In this document: piece after piece, positions 21,901 to 33,900 of the stretch
How the letters are laid out: each line of letters begins with the position of its first letter
Position numbering within the stretch: the first letter of the stretch is position 1
Source: Liolophura sinensis
Lineage: Eukaryota; Mollusca; Polyplacophora; Chitonida; Chitonidae
Assembly (NCBI RefSeq): GCF_032854445.1
Contig: NC_088301.1
Span: 8,058,281-8,122,280 of the forward strand
Reading direction: 5' to 3'
Length of the DNA: 64,000 nucleotides
Translations under genes and position numbers: made by a program
The notes under the pieces: generated by a model
What the model saw: the letters and a program-made list of their open reading frames with translations, nothing else
What the model was told of the DNA's origin: nothing
Database searches by the model: none

Positions 21901-24900
21901 CTGGGTAAAGGAACTCACCCTCCTTGGCGATGAAGTATGTTACAGCTGTGAGCTGAATTCTGGAATCAAAATTCAAAATTCACAGGAAGAATATTCATGA
22001 TCTGTGAGAAAAATCAGTTTAATTTTACTAAAACAAGACATAATTCAGTTCAGTAGACAGCAAAAAGGTATTTTTCTGTCCTGTTAATTAAGCACAAAAT
22101 ATCTGTATTATTCTCCACAATGTGGTACCGAGAATCTACTACTATACTAGACAGAAAACAGAATTCGTCTATGCGACGTATATCTTCTTTCGCGGATTGC
22201 CTAACAGGCAATTTCAATAACAAACTATGGTATTAAGCGTACAAAGCATCAAATCATTGCACTTTCAGACTTGTTTCAGTTGCATCAAACGATCCTTAAA
22301 AGATAATCTTAACTGAATGATCAACTGTGACTATGTCCAGAAAGGGAGCGAGGAGGCGTTTTAACATCCCTGAGATTCAATCATATATACATAAATAAAA
22401 TTAAAACAAAATATTTACTTACCCGTAAATTCCAACATGTCTTTGTTTCCGAACAACGTATACCTTCACATAGCAGTTACAATCTTTGATATCTGTAAGG
22501 TAGAAAACAAAACATGTAAACCTAGTAGGTAAAGGTCGTTTGTTTCAAATAATGTATACTTGGGCACTTTTGGAGATCCTATATGGCTGCTGCGAAAGAA
22601 TGGACTGTTCAGAGTTGGGAGTTACCATGCCGCATTACGTTGGGGAGAGTGCTATTAAAGTGCCATAAAACATTGTATAAAAAAAAAGCGAAATGATCGA
22701 ATACAAGAAATGAAAAAAAAATATATACAAATAAATAAATTAAATAAAGAAGTCAAGAAATAAGGTTATTTAAATTATTTGATATATAAATAAATTAAGT
22801 AGGAATTTGAGAATTAACAATGCCGGACACTACCTTCGCTTCCCTCGGCCCAGGCGTTGTAGATGGCTTCTTCCACGTGATTACTAAGATCTCCAATGAG
22901 GTAGAGAGTATAAGAATTTTCTGTGTCAAACAACGTGCTGTTTTCCCTGTACACAGTCAGCTCACCATCACCGTTTTGAGTTAAGATATCGTTCAGGGTG
23001 TTCCACACCTCTGCTGTAGAATTCGTCATATTAAAGCTCATGGAGTCGCAGTTGACTGTGTACATAACCTTTATGACTTCCTTCCTGGAATTTACCAAAA
23101 CATTTAGAAAGTAAGCAAAATTAAATGGAAAACTTAAAAGCAGTGAAATTAAGAAAAAGAAAAAGATATAGACATGGAGATAAAAGATGAAAGATAAAGA
23201 ATACAAACTCACCCATTCTCATCAATCTGGGATTCCTTTCTCACTACATCTACCTCAAGCCTCGAACAGTTTTGTGCAGCTGTGGGTTAGAAAAGAGAAA
23301 AGCGTTCATTTAGTTTAGCTAATTAGGTGGTGCGTATTATATTCACACACCTCCTCTCTGAAACATCCTTTAGATTTGCCAGAAAATGATATATAGTTTG
23401 TCTGCCTCGTATACAACTGTTGCCTGTGCACCGTAAAGTTACAGCGTCGAATTCCTATAACTATCTATTTTTACATGATCATAGTATCTTCATTATAATA
23501 TTTATTGATTTATTTATTTATTTGATTGGTGTTTACGCCATACTCAAGGATATTTCACTTACGCGACGGTGGTCAGAATTATGGTGGCAGGAAACCAGGA
23601 AGAGCCCGTGCAAAACCCACGAACATCCGCAGGTTGTGGCCATTCATCATAATACTATTTGAATTTGTGAATATGCTACCCACTTTTTTGCGAATGGATT
23701 AACTTAACAGAAAATACTGGGACCCATCCACATGGGCCAAATTAATAAGTGGAAATGGTAATTAATAAGACTACATGGCTCACGCAATATATCCTATATT
23801 AAGTTAAAGACTCGAGAGAGAATTGTTTAATTTTTATTTGTGTTTACCCTCAGTACTGTTCCTTATCGCCTCCTCGAGAAATTCTTTAAGGACATCGTTA
23901 TCAATGTAACTATTGTTTCCGGTAAAATAGATCACGTGGTGGTTGTCGTATTCGGTAAGATTTCCGGGGTTGGCCACAGTCACTTCTCCGGAAACATCCG
24001 AGGTGAAGTATCGAGTAAGTTCCGGTAAGCCAGGTCCAGGCTGTACGAACGGGTTGTTCAGTTCGTCGTTCACCAGCACGAAGTAAATGTACCGTGTTAT
24101 TATCGACCTGAATGAAAACAGGAAACCAAAACAGTTAGAAGCGGAGAAATAATAAGTCTTAATCTCGAAAATTCCCGAGTTATCTCGCGCTAAATTAACG
24201 AAACCTTAGAAAAGTATTTTTCTTTTAAAATAAAACTTGAATTACAGCCGTGATAATGACGAATAGTCCAGAGAGGGAATTAGTATGTGTAGTTTTATAT
24301 ATTAACGACAAATTACAGACTGCACTGATTCACATATCTGAGATGAGGGTAAGCCAATGGAAAGACATGAAAGTTAAAAACACAGAATTCAGTGTAACGA
24401 TACAATATTTATTTAAAATATTTATTCACAGAATGAGAAACATATTCATTTTTGCAACATCTCTAACTCGAGCATTGTTTCAAGCCGAACGATTAGAAAA
24501 TGTACAAATAGAACGTCTGCATTGTTGTCGCATAGGCATAAATTGCCCTGTCCTTCTATCTGCTATGCGCTGTGCGCATGTCTGCTGATTATACCTCAAA
24601 ACTGCTATCTGACTTATTATTTCTGTATTTCTCTGGACTTACCCGTCTCTGTCCAAGTAGCGAACTCGTCGTGGAATATGAATAACGAACGTACACTCAC
24701 AGTTTTGGTATTCTGAAACACATCCAGGAATACATTTTCATTAGACAAAAGACAAACAATCACCTTCGGTCCGGACAGAACACAGATTAGAAAATGTAGT
24801 TAATGCACAGTTTGAAACGAATTGGTATTCGAACAAACGTAGGGGTACTGACACACGAAGGATATTCACACACGAAGTAACATTCACGAAGGAAGTAGTA

Positions 24901-27900
24901 TTCACAAAGCAAGTGGGATTCACAGGATTCAATACTGCAATTCAAGCTTTACATATATGTCCAGTTTGTTTGAGCGAAGGCGTGAATAAAATAATACTGA
25001 GCGATTTTGCCAGTTTAAAGCATTTTTAGCCTAAGCTGTGTAGTTTAATATTCATTTCTATAGTTTCAATGACGTCTGGAGGGAAATCTGCTATCGTGTT
25101 ACTCATGTATGGCAAGACATCAATGGTCTGACCAGCTTGGACCTGAGTCATCATTGCGCGGCAAAAAGTAAACGCAAAAGATACTTAAACTTATTATCTA
25201 TTACCTGGATATTTTGCCTGCCAAGCTTGGATGAGTTTTGTTGTCACCGTTCTCACAGTGTCGGTTCTCTTTGCCTTATAATACAAGTCATAATGGTACA
25301 TATATCTCCAGGGCTTTGGGCCTTCATATATTCTGATATTGTAGCCTCGGTTTCTAATGGCTTCTCCAATAGACTCGATGGTCGGAGGCAGAAGGGGCCC
25401 ATCTAGACCCTCAACCAAACTGGCATTGTACACAAGTTCGCCAACATTTCGTCTGTTGAAAGAAGGAAAGCAGATTCATGGTCAGGAAATGTTGACAGAA
25501 TTTATCCCTCAAGAAACACTGATGGCGTGTGGTTAAAATTGGTAAAACACCCCAATGTTTGAAAAGTATACAAAGGATAACATATTGGAAGGTACTTTTG
25601 CAGGAAAGGATTGTTCAAACAGGGTACACCCCAAAAGTATATACCTTTCGACAACAGAGCTTTGTCCACCATATGTATCAATTAACACATAACGTCCCAT
25701 GATAATACAACTAATAAGTACTGATTGCCTGAGCAAATTTATTCACGTAAAGAGATGTATTCCTTTGTATAATTTGCTGGGAACTTAATTTCAACATATA
25801 GTAAGTTGGATATTTTGAACTTTCTTTTTAGTGCGCAATTAGCCTATATACAGCAGCCTGGGAAGGTAGTGATATATGATTATCGCAACGAAATCTAGAA
25901 CTTGCCCTGTCCGTGCCTGTAACGATGGCAGCTATTGTACTAATCGGTATGCAATTTATAAAGTAGGGGATATGCTCATATTCCTAAAAACACGATTGTA
26001 TTTTCAACACAGTAAAACTGTTCACGGCGTGTCATGGTAATCGTTAGGACACTGTTACGGCGTTTTGCCATGACATGCGCATCAATCTAGTCGGGTTCAA
26101 ACTTTGTATTCCAACTTGTCATTTGAAATTTGTGCGTATATCGTTTTATGGATAAGATCTTAACGTGTTATTGCTAAACTGGTTATCTGATTAAACATAA
26201 AAAGCCCATACTTTTTTCATTAGTATATAGGCGAGTTAAACGTGTTTCAACTGGCCCTTTAATTACATAATCCGTACCTTAAACGAGTCAAAATCAGGCC
26301 CAGCAGAAAAAGTTACAAATTGCGATGGATATATCAGAACAAATCGTTTCGTCGAAACAACTCACCCTCTTGGGTCCAAAGTGTCGTATTTTTCCAGGCG
26401 TTGAATTCGTATACTCGTCTGCTGGACACCTATAATTAGAAGAGTGAATGATTATGGCTTAACGCCACATGGATACAATTAGAAGACGACACCGTAATAA
26501 AAAACGCAGTGACTTATTACGTAGTTTGTGACAACAGTTTATGTCCACCTTTCTGTATCCCTCTCCCCCATCCCAACTTTTTATTTCTCTTTTCATGTCC
26601 AGTTTTAAACACCTTCATATTTCAGCTACAATTTCATACTCCTCACAATACAGATAAAACACAAAAAATCGGTAAAAAAAAACGCACCCCACGAAGAAAA
26701 ACAACAAAAGTAAATAAGCGGCTCTATGTAATTGAGCTCCTTGTGTGCAGCATATTCAATCCTGAAGTATCTGGCCTGGTATTTACGAGGCAACGGATCA
26801 TGCAGTTTTTGTAAATTACTATACGCAGTGCCACGCGTGCAGGCATTGGATTAGTTTTAGATTGAACCAAATAGTTAACTATTTGTCATGAAAGTAACTC
26901 AATTACTTTTGTTTACCTGTCAATGGGTTTTGGATTTAGGATTTGTGGGGTAAGATGACCTCGTTTGCAATGTGCATTACGTCATCAATGGAATGCGTAT
27001 GTCAAAAATGAAAATCAGCACCTGGTAACAACGATGGGTACACAAGGTGGAGGAGTACCAAGACTACCAAATGCGAATACAACAGATTAAAGCAAAGAGT
27101 GTAACACTAGGGCCGCTTTATTGATAGTTGGCAAATGTTCACAGGTAACACGTGAAACCCGGCCTATTGGCAGTTTACCTTAGTTAGGGTATTATTCTAA
27201 CCGTGTGTGTAATTGCTGAAAAAACCAGCTAACAAAAATCGAGCAGCATGGCTCAGGCAAAATTAGGTACAAAAAATACAGTATTAACTAGAATATATTT
27301 CACGTTACCAGTATAGAAATATTTCAGTAACAGTGACACGATTATCAACTGGCTCAGAGTATCAAAATTATCAATTGGGGAGTCATTTGTTCAGAATAAT
27401 AAGATTGTCTGAAGTTACTTCCAAAGCATACCAAAATTGTCGAGTCTGGAGTCATTTGTTCATGATAATAAGATTGTCAATTGTGGAGTCATTTGTTCAG
27501 AACAATAAGATTGTCAATTATGAAATGACTTGCTAAGAGTACCAAAATGACCAATTGTGGAGGTTCTTGCCTAGAGAACCAAGACTGCAACTTTGTCACT
27601 ACGAAGTCATATGCTAAAGTTCTTGGTCATTGTTGGTCTCGAACTTATTCCAGCCTTTTTCACATGCAGTGCCTATAAATTGTTTTGTAGTTTTAAGAGG
27701 GCATGCGATTCACAGATGCATTGGATATGTACCAGGGGTTGCTCTACTGATTACTTTTCTTGGTTCTACTAATTGTTTTTACTGTTTAGAAATTGTACTT
27801 AAATAGGTGCTGAAGAATTTTCCATTCATACGACCGCCATGGGTAGAGGAAAACATGCAGAAACTGGTGGAAATCAGTATCGTTAGACCGGCACAAGATC

Positions 27901-30900
27901 TGATAAAGCATAAATAAAGCTGTTATCGAGGGATTTCCTGGAGCTGAGATATTTAGACAAGGTACTCACCTCTTGCTAGGTTTCTCAGATATATGCCATA
28001 ACGCAGGATATCAATAATATGCTCCTCGTCCAAAAACTTCCACCATTTGTAGACATAGATTGTGCTGACGAAACCTGTAACAAACACAATACATAAAACA
28101 ATAGGATAATGGATTAGACAGAAAACCGAACAAATATTTTTGGCCATTTTCATCCCACTAATACTGAACCAATGCAGCAATTTTACAGCTGAAAACAAAT
28201 TTAAAAAATTACCCGTGGTTTAGAATATGATGTATCGGTATTCCCAATCCGCTTTTCATACAAAGAGCTATCGTGCTGTACTGACTCGTATTGCGTTGAA
28301 ACAGAAAAGAAATGTTGGAGACCTATATCAAAGTTTACACAGTTCAAAAAGGAATTTTCGTTCTTTAGTGAATTTACTCACTAGTTGATGGTGGCGTTGT
28401 GACAACAGGCGTTGTTGTTGTTGGCTGTTCTGTTGTCGTTTTGGTTGTTGTTGCTGTGGTTGAAGTTTCAGTTTCCGTCGGTATGGCGGTGGTTTTCGTT
28501 GTTGTAGGCGTACTGTGTTTAACATCAGATGACGTAGGGACTGATGATATCGATGACGTTGTGGAGTTTGAAGACATATTGTCATCAGTTATCATCTGTA
28601 TATTATCCGTGGTAGTTTGAGTAGTCACGGTGGTAGACTCTGTCATGCCAGACGTTACATTCGTTACATTTGCAGAACCTTGCTGCTCAGTGACCACGGG
28701 AGCATTCGGCGTCGTAGAACCAGTGTAGCGTGAAGAAGAATAATTACTTGTTGCTTGGGGGTCAGTGACAATAACTACTGGAGTGAACGAAGAATTTGTT
28801 GGGTCCAGTGTTGGAAACGGAGTAGACGATATCGTTGTACTGTTGTCGGTGACGTTAGTCGTAGGGCTAACTCTCGTGGGAATGACAGCGATTCTTGATT
28901 CGCAAAAATATCCCGTGAATCCAGTGAGGCAAGTACACTCAAAACTAGTCGTTCTTTGTACACAGATTCCATTGTTTTGACAAGAATCGAACCTACAGAC
29001 TTGGGGTTGCGTTGTTTCACTTGCGGCTGTCGTATTGCTCGATGGCATCACCGTTGTTGTGTCATTATATTGGCAAACATTTCCCAAAAATCCGGGTTTG
29101 CAACGGCACTCAACACCATTTTGCAGCTGCACGCATGCGCCATCGTTTAAACATGGCTGGGCAGAACAAAGTAAAGCGCCGGTGGTCAGATTGGTTGTTG
29201 TGCTGTCACTTACTGGAACTGGTGTCGTTGTTGTGCTGTCACTTACTGGAACTGGTGTCGTTGTTGTGCTGTCACTTACTGGAACTGGTGTCGTTGTTGT
29301 GCTGTCACTTACTGGAGCTGGTGTCGTTGTTGTGCTGTCACTTACTGGAACTGGTGTAGTTGTTGTGCTGTCGCTTACTAGAACTGGTGTCGTTGTTGTG
29401 CTGTTGCTTACTGGAACTGGTGTCGTTGTTGTGCTGTCACTTACTGGAGCTGGTGTCGTTGTTGTGCCGTCACTTACTGGAACTGGTGTCGTTGTTGTTC
29501 TGTCACTTACTGGAACTGGTGTCGTTGATATGCTGCTTTCACAGAGGTATCCAGTATATCCATCAGGACAAAAACACTCAAACCCGCTTGGTAAGTGTAC
29601 ACAAACGCCATTATTCAAACATGGGTCAGACCTACACAGATCACCTGAAGTAATCTGCACACCAGATGGCGTCGTACCTCCGGTCACAACAATTGCAGTT
29701 TGGTTAACCTCGCACAGATCCCCGGTGTACCCGTCCGCACAGTCGCATTCAAACCCGCTAATAAGCTCCACACAATTACCATCATTAAGGCATGGACGAG
29801 AACTACATTCGAAAACTTCTTGCTCGCAGTAGTTACCCGTGAATCCTCTTGGGCAGCAACAGGAGCCGTTAAAGCACTGTCCACCGTTGCGACACTCGTT
29901 CTCCGGGCACTCGGGGTCAGTGTTCGGGGAGAGGAATCGCTCTTGACAAGAAACGCCTGCCCAGCCAGCCAGACAGATGCGCTCTCCTGTGCTGTAGTGA
30001 CAATCATAATGTCCCTCGGCGCAGTTGTCAGCCGGGGTGCAAACGACGTCACACCCGGGACCGTACCTGTTCTGAGGGCATACCGTGTTCGTGATAGGGT
30101 TGGTGGCGTTCCGACACGAAGGACCGTTATATCCTTGAGGGCAAAGACAAACTGCACCGACGTTTTCATCAACAATACATGTCCCTCCGTTGTCACAAGC
30201 TAGACTGTCACAGGGGTTCACCGGCGGTGTTGTTGTCGTCTGGACATCATCTATTTCTATAAGCTCGCAGTTCCTGCCTGAGTATCCTGAAGGACAATCA
30301 CACAAAAAGTCACCGATTCTGTCCCTGCATTTTCCACCGTTCACACAAGGGTTGCTGTCACATTCCAGTATCTCAATGTGACACAGTCTTCCCGTGTAAC
30401 CGGCTGCACAGCAACAGGTGGAGTTTTTGCAAAATGCACCATTTCTACAAAAACTATCGGGACACTCGGCGTCCGGCACATAACTAGTGTTTCTCGTGTC
30501 ACAATTCTGGCCCATCCATCCTTCACTACAGAGTTTCTCACCTGTCTTAGGATCACAGGTGAAATATCCTGAGTCGCAACCAGGGTCAGACTTACAATAC
30601 ACCGAACACGAGGGCCCGTAATAGTTTGGCTCGCAGAACGGCCTCGGCGCCGGCGTTGTCGTTGTGGACTGTGTCGGTGTGGTTACTGTGGTGGTGGGTC
30701 GTGTTGGTGGCGTATTTAGAGACTCACAAAATTCACCTGTGAATCCCTCCACGCAGGCACACTGGAAACTGTCCAGGGTTCCTGGGAAACACATGCCGTT
30801 ATTCAGACAGGGGTTATCGGCGCAGGTTTTACGTCTCTCGCATGTGGGCCCGGAGAATCTGAAATCGTTAATTTGCCTTGGGTCAAACCACTTAACACAA

Positions 30901-33900
30901 GATCACAGTTGCATCATGCTTACACTTCGTGGGCTCGCTGTATTTGGATCTATTCGTCGAAACAGACGTCAACCAAGATGGATGTTCCAGGTCAATAATA
31001 GCAAGGCCAGTCCCCAAAACGTTTAACCCAAATTACTAAAGAACTAAGAAAGTATATAAAGTGGGGAATTAGGATGTAATCATGCAGAGAGAAGCAGTCA
31101 ACAGTTTCCAGTAATGTTGGAAAGACGCAAGGTGTTTTCTGGGCAGATAAATGAGATCAGTTCACCAAACTAATGACAAATCAGTTCAGTCCCAATATAC
31201 CTACTCGTAGTATATATGACTTTATTAAAATATTTCTTTACTCATTTTAATGGCGCTTAACGCCGTACTCATAACACTCGACGGGCATATTTATGGATGG
31301 GGAAAACCTGGGTGTACCGAGTACCTGACAAATCTCAAGTTAAAAAAAACGTAGTCGACCTCAGCTTCCAACTGGATTCAAACTTGCAACCTCAATGGGA
31401 AGCACAATGTAAGTGTTATATGCTTCATTCGCAGAATACTTACAGGAGTGGACAGGAGCAGAGGAAGGAATTTGGCTGAGGCTGGGTGCAGGTGCCGCCA
31501 TTGACACACGGGTTCGAGGCACATTCATCCACATCCTGATCACAGAAGTCGCCGGTGTAGCCCGCATCACAGCAGCAGTAGTACTGAGAAGCGTTAGCGC
31601 CTTGGGGTACACACGTACCACTGTTACAGTTCTGATCTGTAAACAGAGAAAGGAAGATTGGTGGGGATTTGGACGAAGGGTACTATGCAATGTTTGTGTT
31701 GTACATGTATACATAGCATAACTAGTAACGATTTGGAGAAAAGGTATACATTGGAAATTTCGAAACATATGTTCATATATATGGTATTATATATCACACT
31801 ATGCCTTTGATTCAGGCCGTTTTACGAAACATTAATGCCTTCATGTGTGGCCTTGATTTAAAAGGCACCAACTTTTTCTTTTATATATAGATCTGAATGT
31901 CTATGAATTCACCAAACTGAAGGATCACATCGCCTTTAACCGTGAACAGAAGTCCTCCAGCGAACAACCATGGCGAATGTTAAACTTCCGGATAGAACAA
32001 ATCACAATATTGACCTCTGGCGAACCACCAAGATAAATGTAAAAATTCTTAACAGAACAAGTCACAATATTGCCCTCCAGCAAACAACCATGATAAAGAC
32101 AAAACTTCCTAACAGAACAAGTGACATTAATGCTCTTCAGCGAACACCCATAATAAAGGTAATCCTTCCAAACAGAACAAGTGACAATATAGCTCTCCAG
32201 CAAACAACTATGATAAAGGTAAAACTTCTCAATAACAAATCACAATAATGTCTTCACTACATTGGTATATTCAGGTGTTTATTTTTAGGTTTTACCTGGA
32301 GAACAATCTTCAAATCCTGGAATCCTTGTGGCGCAGTTGCTTCCGGTCCACCCTGGCAGACAAATATTCTCTCCGGTCGTTTTATTACATTCATAATGTC
32401 CGAGACAGTCATTTTCGGGTACACAGTTGACAGAACAGCTTGGCCCGTAAAAGCTGACGTCGCAGTAAGCCTCCAACGCTACGGTTAACCTATAAGTAAA
32501 TATCAAGTTATAAGGCACATTTTTCATGTACAATCATACCTCGACAATCTTATGACATTTGACGATAAATGTAATAAACGAGGTCAGCGAAAGTAAATTC
32601 ACAATTATACATTGGTTACATTCCGTTACTCTGTGTTTCTAAAAGAATAAAAAAAAACTGCACATACGAGCGTATCTTGATATTACTTGTCAGATATCAT
32701 CAAGCGTAACATGCGATAACCGCCATTTATTTGAGTCTAATTAAGTCTTCACTAACCAGTATTTTATTTATTCGTTGATATAATTCATTGGTGCGTTACT
32801 CAGTATACAACAATATTGACCAGCATTATGGTGGAATGAAACAGCGCCGAGCGTGGGGGAAACACACGACTATCCGTAGCCAGGTGTCAGAGTTTCCAAT
32901 TGAGAACTAAAAGTGACCCCATTTGGTGAGAAACTGATGGGTCAATGTTCTGCGCAAGCTCGCTAACCATTTGTCCTAGATGCAGATTGTATAAAGACCA
33001 TGGTATTTCCTTTGTACCGGGAACTTTGGGGTTTTCACATGTATGAACTTTCGGGTTTTCAGACATATGTTTTTTTCGTGGCACAAACAAATCAACGAAG
33101 GAAGGCAGTAAATCTGTCGGAGCTGTACTTACCCTGATGGTATAGTGGGTCGAAGGCCCACCAGTGTTAGCGGGCTGTTGTAATCGGCTGGACTTGGAGA
33201 CCAGTCAACGGCAGGCTCTGGGTCGGTAAAATCAAATCTGAAGTCGTCTATCAGCTCATCGATTCCCGTGTCTTGATCATAGATCATGATTTTCACCTGA
33301 ACTCCTCCCTGTAATCAACAAAACCAAGCTTCATGGTTCAGAAATTTTATTTTGACTTGATTTTACCAGATTGGTGGTAACAGTCGTCCAAGGTTCGTTC
33401 TAAAAGTTCGTCGCAACGCATGTATAATGTTTACTTATCTCCCCACTATGCGTTGCCATGGAAATTACGCCAGACGTAGGCTGCGTCTGCTTCACAAAAC
33501 AACCCCCTACTGTAGGCTATTATAATATACTCACCTCCCACGTTTGTAGGCTGACAGGGAAAGGATTAGGAAGACCCCCCAGGAATGACGAAGGAAAATC
33601 AAAACTCCCCTGTTCAAAGGCCACGCCTCCTAACTCGTACCTTCCCAGTGGACATGTCTCTATGTCGTCAGTGCTGAAGGGACAGAAACAAACAATGACT
33701 ATGACAACGTGTGGCAAGCATTGAGGTTGAGGGTTTAAATGCTGACTATACTATGGAGCAGCGCTATGGAGGAAGGTGCGGTGAACATTGGGATTGAGGG
33801 ATTTCAATGCTGGCTACACTGTGCAGCATCGCTATTGGTAGGTCGACAATGAGACCTGGTTGCAAAGAGGGGAAATCGTCGTGATAACCCTAGATCTTCC

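Noticed and set aside
29035-29832. 265-codon + strand ORF
   Set aside because: Antisense shadow of the mucin and EGF coding sequence of gene B exon 7.
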